A stretch of 64,000 nucleotides of DNA from Berberis thunbergii (taxonomy: Eukaryota > Streptophyta > Magnoliopsida > Ranunculales > Berberidaceae), in NCBI GenBank assembly GCA_003290165.1, contig QNQO01002048.1, positions 62,001 to 126,000 of the forward strand, read 5' to 3'. How positions within the stretch are numbered: the stretch's first letter is position 1; each line of letters starts with the position of its first letter. Position numbers and translations under genes: made by a program. Shown here piece by piece: positions 28,791 to 39,412 of the stretch. The notes under the pieces are model-generated. The model was not told the origin of the DNA. It saw only the letters and a list, made by a program, of their open reading frames with translations, and did no database searches.

Positions 28791-29526
28791 TTTTAAGAGT
28801 TGTGAAATGGGAGTTGAAGCAAAGATTAGAACTCTGAATTGTGTATGAGTTTGATGCAATATGGGTATTTTATTTATTGTCCTATTAATTATCAACTATT
28901 AATTGTTAATTAGGCCAGTCCATTATAAGCTCAAGTAGGATTATAAGTCCAATTATATTAGATTTAGGGTTTATTTTGGTTAAATAGGCATGATGAAATG
29001 TTTATAAGTTCAAGTTTTGGTTATGTTTTGGTTTGTTAGCTTCCGTTGAACCCATAAAAAATTAGCCTTTCCCTGGTTCGAATTGGATATAAAACTTTTC
29101 CGATAAGGAGATAATTCTTTGGCATAATAAGTTGAATTCTGTATCTAAGTTCCCGTATTTGTATCTGTAGTTTGATGGATTTCAGCATAAGCCAGGTCGT
29201 GAAACAATGCCCTATACTCAAGGCAATATTGTGCCCCAAGGAGGGTTTGACTATGAAATTTTGGGGAAAAATGGGAAGAAGGTGGTTGAAGGGAAGCAAA
29301 TCTTGGTGGTTGAAGCAATGAAAATGGAGGTTTGTACTGGTCTCCAACATTTTATTTCTTTTCTACCATGTGTTTTTTATGCATGCGAAGCTTCTTTTAT
29401 GCAATTTTATCTGTTCTGTTTCAGCAGGTTGTCAAAAGCACATTATACTGGTGTATCATGGCGCTTTCTCAAATCAGATCACAGCAATTCTTTGATAACA
29501 GTGTTAACTTCAGTATCAAGGTGAGA

Positions 29527-30899
29527 GTGTTCGACATTTGACATGTAATCACTGAATTGCATGCATACTTATATAGTTCTATTATCCGCTTTGAGCTTTT
29601 CTATTATCAACTTTCAGATGTGAGTTCCTTTAATTATGGAAGAAAGTTCAAATTGAGGTACCAAAAAAATGTCAATTTACCCAAATAACAGAAACAATTT
29701 GAAAAAAAGGAAAATCTAGCCTTTCCCCAAAGATCTTTAGTAAGACTGGATTCATAACACCCTGTTATGAACTTACACCATCAACTTGCAGACTAAATAG
29801 TAGGTGCAATTCAGGCACCAGAACTTGAGACCTTTATTTAAAATTCTTTTATATGGCATTTTCTTTTTTGGAAACTTGTACAAATATTCTATCAATTTTC
29901 TTACTTCATAGAAAATTGTAGACCTTTTATAAAAATTATAAGTCACAGTCGACACCCAGTATTTGGGCTTATTGGCAGTCCATAAAGGCACTCACATTAT
30001 GGTATTAGAGGAACCACAGATGAGGGGCACCACATTATGAGGCAGCTCAGTTGATTCACCCCTCCACCTTCTCTCCTCCTTCTCTCCACTTCCTCTTCCT
30101 CCCTCCATCTATAACAAATGAACCATTCATTCACTTATTCTTCATCTATCAATCCTTATTCTCTCTTTTTCCCTTTCTTCCACTTCTCATATCTTTTTCA
30201 TTCTTTCGTTCTCAATTTGAAATATTTAGGGTTTTAGACTTCAAAGGTATTTGATTCACTCTCTCACTCGAATAGCTCCAAAAACTGTTGTTTGTTTTAT
30301 TTCCAATTTCCATTCCAAAATTTTGGAAGGGTTTGGATCATAGCTTCCTCAAGATGATAACACTCGTTTAAGTTGGGCCCATAGGATTTTATGTGAAATA
30401 ATTTTGATGAATTAGTCAACCATTTAGGGCGGGCACACTGGCTTTTAAGTGACTTGGGTCCATGACTATTAATATTTATTGAAGGATGAGATCTTCTAGA
30501 GATTATAAGGATTTTAAATGATCTAGTGGTTATGTTATAATCTAATTTGCGCATATAAATCTCTTTCCCTCTTCTTTTCACATTCATCTTCCTCATCATC
30601 TTCACACCTTAAACTTTTCATCCAATGTTCATTATTCCTCCCCATTTCCTCCTAAATATTTCGGCCTGAATTTTCCTTGCCCCTCCTCTCTAAATTAATT
30701 TTTGATGTAACTCTCCAATAGAGGATGAAGTAAGCTCTTAAATTGATTTCAGATTTTTGAAAAATATTGAAATTTATGAAAAATATCAAATTTTAACGCC
30801 ATAAATTTAAGTTATAATTGCGGTTGAGATTTAGAAGTACTTGGAGATGCATCAGTATGTGCTTTGAATTCAAAGCTAAATTTAATTTAGTTTGTTAGA
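29527..30899. other. Intergenic, nothing recognised
   Basis: Includes a C/T-rich tract (30055-30200) with low-complexity open frames only. No gene or RNA recognised. Confidence 0.4.
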
Positions 30900-30924
30900 T
30901 TTTAATAGTTTTGCTTCAGATCCA

Positions 30925-31415
30925 CAAAATCCTTGTCAAGTATAGTTTCTAGAACACTAAACGATTTTCTATTTTGAGCTTCGTAGAAAAAGTTATGATT
31001 TTTTTGGCAACAAGATTTCAATATGACAATATTTGCGAATGTGTTGATTTGTTTGGTTGCACTCCAATGTGTTTGCTATATTTGTTGGAAGCGTTATCGA
31101 GTCTAGTTTCTCGAGACAATAAACGGTTTATTATTGATGCTTCATAGAAAAAGTTATGATTTTATTTGTAACATGTTGATAATGATTGTGAATTCGTCTA
31201 ATTTGAAGTAAAAGAAATGATATGTTTGGGAACACTGCAATGTGCTTGCTATATATGGTTGGAAGCGTTATGAATTCTAGTTTTTATAATATTAATCTTT
31301 TTATTTGGAGCTTTGAAGGAAGATTTATTAGTTTACTTGTAATTAAGCGTTATGATAATGTTTGCGAATGCGTCAACTTTGAAGTCTAAGTTCTTACCAT
31401 ATACGGTTGAAAGCG
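30925..31415. repeat. Degenerate tandem array, about 150-175 bp unit
   Basis: Three to four diverged units. Each has a block like TTTCTAGAACACTAAACGAT, then CTTCGTAGAAAAAGTTATGA, then a segment ending GCTATATNTGGTTGGAAGCG (AAGCG at about 31090, 31264 and 31411). The array continues beyond the retroelement at 37238 onward (AAGCGTTATCAAATCTA, CTAGAACACTAAATGAC). Function unknown. Confidence 0.7.
31411..31415. repeat. Target site duplication AAGCG (left)
   Basis: Five-base direct repeat, identical to 37238-37242, flanking the complete LTR retrotransposon. Confidence 0.9.
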
Positions 31416-32093
31416 TGATATGTTTTTGGCAGATTACAAGACAATTCAAGAAAGAAGAGATCAACAATGAGAAAATGATCAACAAAGAAGCACTGACAGA
31501 GCAAAGAATTGTCAGCAATGAAGCAATATTACAGCAAAGAAGACAAAGATTCAGCAATGTATTCTGAATTCTATTAGATCCACATCACTGTATTGTAGAT
31601 TGAATTGAACTGAGAAAGTGTAAAAGTACATAGGCAATTCGAGAAGCCTAGTTTCTCCTAGAGCACTTGCTCTTGTACAGACTTTACAACAATCAATGAA
31701 TAATATTCTACTTCTATTGTTACCTTTTTATAATGTTCATATCTGCCCTGTCTAACTGAATCACTTACATGAATACATCTGACAGCTAGCTCATAAAACC
31801 ATCTGTTACTGACAACTTGCAAACAATAACTGCCTAACAGAACCACTTGACAGCAAGACCACTTGCATCACTCACAATTACTAACAGGGCACTAACTTCT
31901 GTCACAAACTAACAGAGCACTAACGTCTGTCACATAGACATTGGCTTTATTCACATACAGAGAATTGGCTTGTCTGCTATCACTATCTCTGCTCACTTGT
32001 TCATCTCTGATCCCTTGCTGATTTGTTGATGCCTGCTTCCTTGCTGAACCTGAATTCCTCCTCTGATAAGTCTGATGAATGACAGGTCTATCA
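31416..32093 (-). repeat. 3' LTR (left copy)
   Basis: 678 bp, starting TGATATG and ending GTCTATCA on the plus strand. It differs from the right LTR at 8 substitutions and no indels. The polyprotein frame extends into it, with its stop at 31892. Confidence 0.95.
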
Positions 32094-34684
32094 AATCTCC
32101 CCCCCAAAATACTCACCTTGTCCTCAAGGTGAAAGTTTGAAAACTGCCGACGAAACAATTCATAATCCTCCCAAGTGGCTTCAAAATCAGGAAGGCCCTT
32201 CCAACGGATCAGAACTTCGTCAGGAACAGTCGGGCTAATCGATTTATAACGAACATCCAATACTGATTCTGGATAGACTAACAGTTCTAAATCCACACTA
32301 AGTTGAGGAGGGATAGTGGCAGACTGAAATCCATTCCCTACCGCTTTGCGCAGTTGTGACACGTGAAAAACAGGATGAATTTGTGATTCAGCTGGTAATT
32401 CTAATTTATAAGCTACGGCCCCTATCCGCTGGATAATTTTGTATGGCCCATAATACCTTGCCGCAAGCTTATGATTGTATCTCTTTACCAACGATTGTTG
32501 ACGATAAGGACGTAACTTCACAAACACCAACTCCCCCACAGTAAAAGTGAGCTCTCTACGACTTAAATCAGCTTGACGCTTCATTCGCTGCTGAGAACGC
32601 AGCAAATGCATACGTAGATCATCCAATATAGCATCCCTTTCTAACATCATTTGTTCCACAGTGGACACCATCGTACTCCCCTGATCCACCTTCAATAAAC
32701 ACGGTGGGTCTCTTCCATACAAAGCCTTAAAAGGAGGACACCCTATAGAAGAATGAAATGAAGTATTATACCAATACTCAGCCCATATCAACCATTTGGC
32801 CCACTGTTTGGGTTTACTGGACGCAAAGCAACGTAAATACGTCTCCAAACTCCGATTCACAACTTCGGATTGCCCGTCTGTTTGTGGGTGATAGGCGGTA
32901 CTTTTCTTTAAAACTGTGCCTTGTAAGCGAAATAGTTCCCTCCAAAAGAGACTCAAAAATTTTTTATCACGATCAGAAATAATAGAAAGTGGAACCCCAT
33001 GAAGTCTCACAATGTCCTGGATAAACAGTTTTGCAACTGACTCGGCAGTGAAAGGATGGCGTAACCCCACGAAATGCGCATATTTACTCAAACGGTCGAC
33101 CACAACCATAACCGTATCAAATCCCAGGGACTTCGGCAACCCTTCCACGAAATCCATGGTGATATCGTCCCAAACACGAGCTGGTAGGGGAAGAGGCTGT
33201 AATAACCCAGCTGGAGACATCGATAATGTCTTATTTCTCTGGCACACCTCACAAGCTGCCACCTTTTTTGCCACGTCTGATCTCATACCCACCCAAAATA
33301 ATTCTCTTGACAACCTCTGAAAGGTCTTTGTTTCCCCAGAATGACCCCCCATAGGAGACCCATGAAATTCTTCAAAGATCAGAGAGAGAAGAGAAAAATT
33401 TTTAGACAATACTAACCTGTTTTTGTAGAACAATATGCCCTGTCGTAGCTCAAAACCCACCAGATTGGTACTTCCTTGCAATAAGTCATCCCTGATTTGT
33501 CGAAGAGAGTCATCCGCCTCAATTTCTCGTTTCACTATATCCCAATCTCGCCACTGCGGAAGCACCAAAGTAGAACATTCAACACCATTGTTAACACGGG
33601 ACAGGGCATCTGCCGCAGTGTTGGTTTTCCCCGTTTTGTACTGTATTTCAAAGTTGTAGCTCATCAACTTCATGATCCATTTCTGGAATTCAGCTCCCAC
33701 TACCCTCTGATCTAATAAAAACTTTAGGCTCTTCTGATCAGTACGTACCACAAATCTCTGACCCATTAGATATGGCCGCCATTTGGCAATGGCGAAAACT
33801 ATCGCCATTAATTCTTTCTCATACACCGACTTCTGTCTCGCCATTTGCCCCAATGTCTGACTGAAATACGCAATAGGACGTTGTTCCTGCATTAACACTG
33901 CACCCAACCCGTAACCAGAAGCATCGGTTTCAATCACGAATTGCTTGGAAAAATCCGGCATAGCTAATACCGGCACTTCCGTCATTTTCGCCTTCAATGC
34001 TTGAAAAGCTGATTGAGCTTCAGAGTTCCACCCAAACTGATTCTTCTTCAACTGTTGAATTAAGGGTCCCGCCACAGTACTATAACCTTGAACGAATTTC
34101 CGGTAATATCCGGTCAGACCCAAAAAACCTCGCAATTCCGTGATATTATTAGGCGTCGGCCAACCCACCATGGCCGCCACCTTGGACTGATCAACTGATA
34201 CTCCCTGGCCTGAAATCACGTGACCCAAATACGCCAATTCTTGTTTGCCAAATTCACATTTCTTCCGATTGGCATACAAATGATGTTGTTCCAGCACTCC
34301 CAATACTGTAGAAAGGTGATTCACATGCTCTTCCAATCCTGAACTATAAACGAGTATATCGTCAAAAAATACCAGAACATACCTCCTCAAATATGGTTTG
34401 AAAATGTGGTTCATCAACGCTTGAAAGGTGGCTGGAGCGTTCGTTAATCCGAAGGGCATCACTAAAAATTCATAGTGGCCTTAATGAGTCCGAAACGCCG
34501 TTTTACTCTCATCCCCTGCCTTAATACGTATCTGATGATACCCGGACTTCAAATCTAACTTGGAGAACCAGCAAGCACCATGTAACTCATCGAGTAATTC
34601 ATCAATTACTGGTATCGAAAATCTGTCCGGAACGGTCTCTTTATTTAACGCCCTGTAATCTACGCAAAATCGCCAACTTCCATC
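31892..34684 (-). pseudogene. Chromovirus pol part: RT, RNase H, integrase, chromodomain
   Basis: Broken pol region. The RT segment carries the catalytic motif [10 protein letters not shown]. RNase H follows ([16 protein letters not shown]). Integrase has an HHCC zinc region (GGHSG...CEVCQRNK) and the D-D-E residues in [16 protein letters not shown] and [12 protein letters not shown]. The C-terminal chromodomain contains [20 protein letters not shown] stop codon lies at 34482-34484, replacing a residue just before the conserved MPFGLTNAP motif. The open frame after the first ATG downstream of it runs from 34462 to 31892 (856 codons) and ends about 200 bases inside the 3' LTR. Confidence 0.9.
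32094..32110 (-). promoter_or_regulatory. Polypurine tract of the chromovirus
   Basis: The minus strand reads TTTTGGGGGGGAGATT immediately before the 3' LTR, the position and composition of a plus-strand primer. It is also translated as part of the polyprotein. Confidence 0.8.
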
Positions 34685-36534
34685 TTTTTTTTAACCAATA
34701 AAACCGGGCTGGAGAAAGGACTCTTACTTGGGCGGATAATTCCAGATTCCATCATCTCCTGTACCAATCTTTCTATCTCATCTTTCTGAAATTGAGGATA
34801 TCGATAGGGTCTCACATTGACTGGCAGTGATCCTTCTCGCAAACAAATGGAGTGTTCATGCCCACGCAAGGGTGGTAATCCTGGCTTCTCTTCAAACACA
34901 GATGGAAAGCTATTTAATACTAACCCGATTTCATGTCCAGTTCCTTCCACTGCCCTATCTTTGACCTCCAGATTCCCAAATTCGAGCCATACCCCATGCC
35001 CTTCTTGACAAATAGTTTTCCACATTGATTTCAAAGACACCAATGATTTTCCCAAAGTTGGATCCCCCTTTAGTGTTCTAGTCACTCCTCCACTATCAAA
35101 CCTCATCTCTTGAGACTTCCAATTGGTATGGGTTACTCCCAATGTTGCCAACCACTTGATGCCTAAAATTACATCAGAACTACCCAAATTTAATGGCAAA
35201 AAATCCTCTACTACGACCATCTCTGAGAGTACCAACGAAATCGATTTGCATATGCCAACACCCTTCACTGACTCACCATTACCCATTGTTACACCATACG
35301 AACTTGTTGGGGTGACCTCCAAATTCGATTTCTCTACCAAACTATTAGCAATGAAGTTATGGGTACCCCCGCTATCAATCAAGACCACAACTTCTTGCTT
35401 CCCCACCCTACCTTTGAGACGCAATGTCTTCGGCGAAGTCCATCCCACCACCAAATTTAATGAAATTTCCACCTTCCCATCAATTTCCACAGCATCCAAC
35501 TCCACGCCCTGCTCAAGATCACCCTGCTCTTCTTCTTCCACTTCTTCCAAGATTTCATCTTCTTGAATCACCAACACCCGAAGCTCTTTCTTTTGGCATC
35601 GATGTCCCGGCCCATATTTCTCATCACACTTGAAACACAAACCCTTTTCTCTTCGATCTTGCAACTCTCCATCGCTTAATCGACGAAACCCCCCTCTTCC
35701 CAAATCTGATTTTCGATCTCCAGCCGCTCCCACTGAAGAGAACTTGTTTCCCCAATTTTCAGATTTAGGGTTCTCCACAGCCCTAAATCGATTTAGATGC
35801 GAATTTGGGCTTGGGCTTGGTATCATCTTATTACAATTGAGCAATTTGTTTTTTTCTTCAATTCTTTGGGCAAGGGACATGGCCCGACCCAATGAAAGAG
35901 GTTCTAATATCCTCAATTCTGCTCTAATTTGAGGATTCAGCCCATTAATGAATTTACTGATATATACCTCTTCAAATAGGTGGTCTAATGGTGCTGCCAG
36001 ATTCATAAATTGACGCCGATACTCCGCCACATTTCCTTCTTGTCGAAGAGCTAGGAATTGTTCACAAAGTGTTCCATTTGTTGCTGAACGAAATTGTATT
36101 AACAACATCTTCTTTAATTCTTCCCATAATAAAATGGGTCGTCTTTTGTGTTCCCATTGATACCAAATTAATGCATCACCTTCAAAACCCACTACAGCAG
36201 CTTCTATCATTTCGTCATTGGTATACCTTTGCAATTGAAAAAACCTCTCCGCCTTTAATATCCACCCATCCGGATTACTTCCATCGAAAATTGGCATTTC
36301 CAATCTCCGAAATCTATTTTCATGTCTTTGGCCATAACCACTACCTCTTTCTCCCATTGTCAATGTTTTGGATCCTATAACCTGATCCGAAGAAATTGTT
36401 GTTTTAGAAGACTCTTCCCAACACTTCAAAATAGTTTGTATCTGCTGCCCCAAAGTATCCATCTTCTGTTCCATATTTTCCATTCTAAGGCTCAAATCTG
36501 AAGTTCCTGACTGAATTACTGTCTTTCCTGTCAT
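34660..36534 (-). CDS. Chromovirus gag-protease and RT start
   Basis: 624-codon open frame on the minus strand. The gag capsid region (about residues 85-240) includes [20 protein letters not shown] and [15 protein letters not shown] zinc knuckle follows ([14 protein letters not shown]). The aspartic protease has [14 protein letters not shown] with the DSG catalytic triad. The frame ends in the RT N-terminus just after SPVLLVKKK, because a one-base loss after an eight-base homopolymer (34685-34692) shifts the frame. Start chosen as the first ATG downstream of the primer site. Confidence 0.9.
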   Translation of the reverse strand: MTGKTVIQSGTSDLSLRMENMEQKMDTLGQQIQTILKCWEESSKTTISSDQVIGSKTLTMGERGSGYGQRHENRFRRLEMPIFDGSNPDGWILKAERFFQLQRYTNDEMIEAAVVGFEGDALIWYQWEHKRRPILLWEELKKMLLIQFRSATNGTLCEQFLALRQEGNVAEYRRQFMNLAAPLDHLFEEVYISKFINGLNPQIRAELRILEPLSLGRAMSLAQRIEEKNKLLNCNKMIPSPSPNSHLNRFRAVENPKSENWGNKFSSVGAAGDRKSDLGRGGFRRLSDGELQDRREKGLCFKCDEKYGPGHRCQKKELRVLVIQEDEILEEVEEEEQGDLEQGVELDAVEIDGKVEISLNLVVGWTSPKTLRLKGRVGKQEVVVLIDSGGTHNFIANSLVEKSNLEVTPTSSYGVTMGNGESVKGVGICKSISLVLSEMVVVEDFLPLNLGSSDVILGIKWLATLGVTHTNWKSQEMRFDSGGVTRTLKGDPTLGKSLVSLKSMWKTICQEGHGVWLEFGNLEVKDRAVEGTGHEIGLVLNSFPSVFEEKPGLPPLRGHEHSICLREGSLPVNVRPYRYPQFQKDEIERLVQEMMESGIIRPSKSPFSSPVLLVKKKMEVGDFA

Positions 36535-36545
36535 CTTGGATCAGT

Positions 36546-36557
36546 GCTCTGATACCA
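36546..36557 (-). promoter_or_regulatory. Primer binding site, initiator tRNA-Met
   Basis: The minus strand reads TGGTATCAGAGC, two bases after the 5' LTR. This is the standard site for the plant initiator tRNA-Met. Confidence 0.92.
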
Positions 36558-36559
36558 AT

Positions 36560-37237
36560 TGATATGTTTTTGGCAGATTACAAGACAATTCAAGAAAGAA
36601 GAGATCAACAATGAGAAAATGATCAACAAAGAAGCACTGACAGAGCAAAGAATTGTTAGCAATGAAGCAATATTACAGCAAAGAAGACAAAGATTCAGCA
36701 ATGTATTCTGAATTCTATTAGATCCACATCACTGTATTGTAGATTGAATTGAACTGAGAAAGTGTAAAAGTACATAGGCAATTCGAGAAGCCTAGTTTCT
36801 CCTAGAGCACTTGCTCTTGTACAGACTTTACAACAATCAATGAATAATATTCTACTTATGTTGTTACCTTTTTATAGTGTTCATATCTGCCCTGTCTAAC
36901 TGAATCACTTACATGAATACATCTGATAGCTAGCTCATAAAACCATCTGTTACTGACAACTTGCAAACAATAACTGCCTAACAGAACCACTTGACAGCAA
37001 GACCACTTGCATCACTCACAATTACTAACAGGGCACTAACTTCTGCCACAAACTAACAGAGCACTAATGTCTGTCACATAGACATTGGCTTTATTCACAT
37101 ACAGAGAATTGGCTTGTCTGCTATCACTGTCTCTGCTCACTTGTTCATCTCTGATCCCTTGCTGATTTGTTGATGCCTGCTTCCTTGCTGAACCTGAATT
37201 CCTCCTCTGATAAGTCTGATGAATGACAGGTCTATCA
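36560..37237 (-). repeat. 5' LTR (right copy)
   Basis: 678 bp. Eight differences from the left copy, mostly C/T or G/A changes. The element's promoter would be here, transcribing toward lower coordinates. Confidence 0.95.
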
Positions 37238-37242
37238 AAGCG
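37238..37242. repeat. Target site duplication AAGCG (right)
   Basis: Identical to 31411-31415. The interrupted tandem array resumes directly after it. Confidence 0.9.
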
Positions 37243-39180
37243 TTATCAAATCTACTTTCTAGAACACTAAATGACTTTTTATTTAGAATTTCGACAAAAA
37301 AATACATGATTTTATTTGTATCAGGGTGTTAATTTGATTTGCAACTTAATAGAAAAAAAATCAATTTTTTTGGCTTGGTTTTGAAAATCGAACAATTCAA
37401 ATAGTGACTTGATTTGCTTTACTCGATTTTGAAACCGAACAATTCAAAGAAAGACTTGGTTTTTAAAACGAAAGTATGATTTGATGGGCAATGAGAAAAG
37501 TTATCTTCGGTTCTAAATACCAAACTCATTCATTGTGTACCCGCCCCCCCCCCCCCCCCCCCCCCCTTTTGGAAAACCGAGCCTCTCTAAAGAGTTTTGT
37601 TATATAAATCGATTCTCAAGGCTAAAAATATTTTAATTTTCAAATATCCATTTTAGATGAAAATTTTCTATTTTTGAAGTTTGCTCGATTCAATTTTTAA
37701 AACATATGCATTTGAGAATTAATTTTTTTTCTTAACTGGCTAATTATGCCAAAAAAAAATCTTTTATTTTATTCTAAACTACGAGTTCTAAGCAAATAAA
37801 GTTAAGTTTTTTAAATCGAGTCTTTTTTTGTTGCTATCGCGTTTCAAAAACGAGTTTATAAAAAAGTTTTCAATTTTCGCAAGGCTCATTCACGATAACT
37901 CCATAATCCTCAGTGGAAGAATGACTTCAAAATAGCCTTGGTACACTTTAATTCATGTTGGAGAACTGAATCATCAAAGACTTAAAGCTTGTTGAGATTC
38001 AACAATAGTCATTGTTGGAATGAATAGAGAAAAATGAGAAATGTTGTAAAGGAGAAGATACTTTAAAATGAGTTTTGTGAAAACTTCACAAAGCAAAGGA
38101 TTTTGAGAGAGAAATGAACTTAAGACTACATCAATTGGACCAACTAATCAAACCCTTAAAATACTCTACCGAACAAACAAATTTGTGGAGAAAGTGATTG
38201 AGGATGAGATCATATGAGAGATTGAAAACGAGATATGTAAAGATAAAAGTGCAGGTTGAGGGCAAGATAAAACGGAGAGAAATGTCGGGAGAGAGGGAGA
38301 GGTCCATGAATGGTTGAAGATGTGAATAATGGAGTTGAAGATATGCAGATTAGGAAGGTGAATGTGGGTTTGGTTGAAGAAGATGGATACAAAAGGAAAT
38401 TTCGAAGCCAATTTTGTTGACTTTATAAATTAGGTGGATACCCTAGATTGGCGCCTTTAGTCAAAATTCCACTTAAGTATTGGGTCCATCATTTTTTTCA
38501 CTACGAAGTAGGCGATGATCCAAATCGTCGGTGTCATTATCACAACCCATTTCGAAATTGGAAATTTTGAATTATGATCAAAATTTTCGGAAAACTTGAG
38601 AAATTTTCAATTTTGAGGGGTTTTTTTCGAAAAAAAAATAGAATTGAATTTAAAAAAAATAGGGGTTAGACTCAATTAAATTTAAAATAGATAAGGGTTA
38701 GGTTAAAGTCAAACCATATCTCCCACCCATAACAAGAATGGGGGCAGAGGAACAGTAAAAGTGACGCAATGTCATTTTGTATTTCCCAAATTGCCCTTGC
38801 GCAAATTTCAAAATTCCCACGATCGCAGTCCATCGCCACCCCACCACAGTCTCTACCAACCACCACAATTTCAAACCTCCAAAGCCCCACCACCACTACC
38901 GCGTGGCCACCACTCGAACTGTCTGCCCTCTATCTCTCTTCTCCTCTTGTCTCATCTTCTCAAAAAAAAAAGAAAAACCACTCAATAAACCCAACCACTG
39001 CCACTAAGTTTGACAGCCCCTTCCCTCTTCTTTACTCTGTTTGAAATCATTCATCATCACTGACCCTCGTTCTCCCCACCTCCCCCCCAATCTTTCCCTC
39101 CTCATATTAGTTCACCACACTGTAGTCGCCCACAACCACATGTACCAAATCACACCACCCTAAAACCCTCAAACTTCTTT
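37243..39180. other. Array remainder and low-complexity intergenic DNA
   Basis: The tandem array ends by about 37330. A 23-base C run occupies 37544-37566. A C/T- and CCACC-rich tract (38760-39180) yields low-complexity frames on both strands; I do not regard them as genes. Confidence 0.45.
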
Positions 39181-39190
39181 TAAAAAAAAT

Positions 39191-39412
39191 CAGACTCACT
39201 CATCATCTTCAATTCAATCAAACGACACTACCAACTTCACTCAGATCAAACCCCACCACCAAAAGAAGTTCAGACTCATCATCTTCAATTCAATCAAACG
39301 ACACTACCAACTTCACTCAGATCAAACCCCACCACCAAAAGAAGTTCAGACTCATCATCTTCAATTCAATCAAACGACACTACCAACTTGATTCAGATCA
39401 AACCCACCACCA
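39191..39412. repeat. Tandem repeat, 76 bp unit, three copies
   Basis: The unit begins TTCAGACTCATCATCTTC and includes AAACGACACTACCAACTTC. Copies start at about 39193, 39269 and 39345. Copies 1 and 2 are nearly identical and copy 3 is diverged and truncated. Not coding. Confidence 0.85.

Larger units (their letters stand above)
25213..29526 (+). pseudogene. Methylcrotonyl-CoA carboxylase biotin subunit relic (MCCA)
   Basis: Decayed copy of the mitochondrial leucine-catabolism enzyme. Exon 1 (25213-25464) keeps a transit-peptide-like N-terminus and the biotin carboxylase start KQIEKILIANRGEIGCRIM. It lacks about 30 residues after KRLGIR, has TAG at 25426-25428, then resumes with KIIQAAIRTGAQ and a good donor (GTAAAT at 25465). 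At 29186-29329 there is the biotinyl-domain exon with VEGKQILVVEAMKMEV, including the AMKM biotinylation motif. At 29425-29526 lies the last exon, ending near DNSVNFSIKV. All middle exons are missing. Introns are retained, so this is a duplicated, unprocessed pseudogene, not a retrocopy. Confidence 0.85.
31416..37237 (-). mobile_element. Reina-like Ty3/gypsy chromovirus, near-complete
   Basis: 5822 bp element in minus orientation. It has two 678 bp LTRs with TGATA...TATCA ends, a 5 bp target duplication AAGCG, an initiator tRNA-Met primer site, gag with a CCHC knuckle, protease, reverse transcriptase, RNase H, integrase and a C-terminal chromodomain. The style of the RT N-terminus, the zinc knuckle and the chromodomain fit the Reina lineage; this is recognition, not a tree. 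The coding region is broken by one frameshift (about 34684) and one in-frame stop (34482-34484), so this copy is probably non-autonomous. The LTRs differ at 8 positions (about 1.2%), so the insertion is recent. Confidence 0.95.

Noticed and set aside
35123..35932. Plus-strand frames opposite the chromovirus gag
   Set aside because: Antisense shadows of a clearly coding minus-strand frame.
38760..39044. Three overlapping plus frames in a CCACC-rich tract
   Set aside because: All three frames are open because of composition. No conserved motif.
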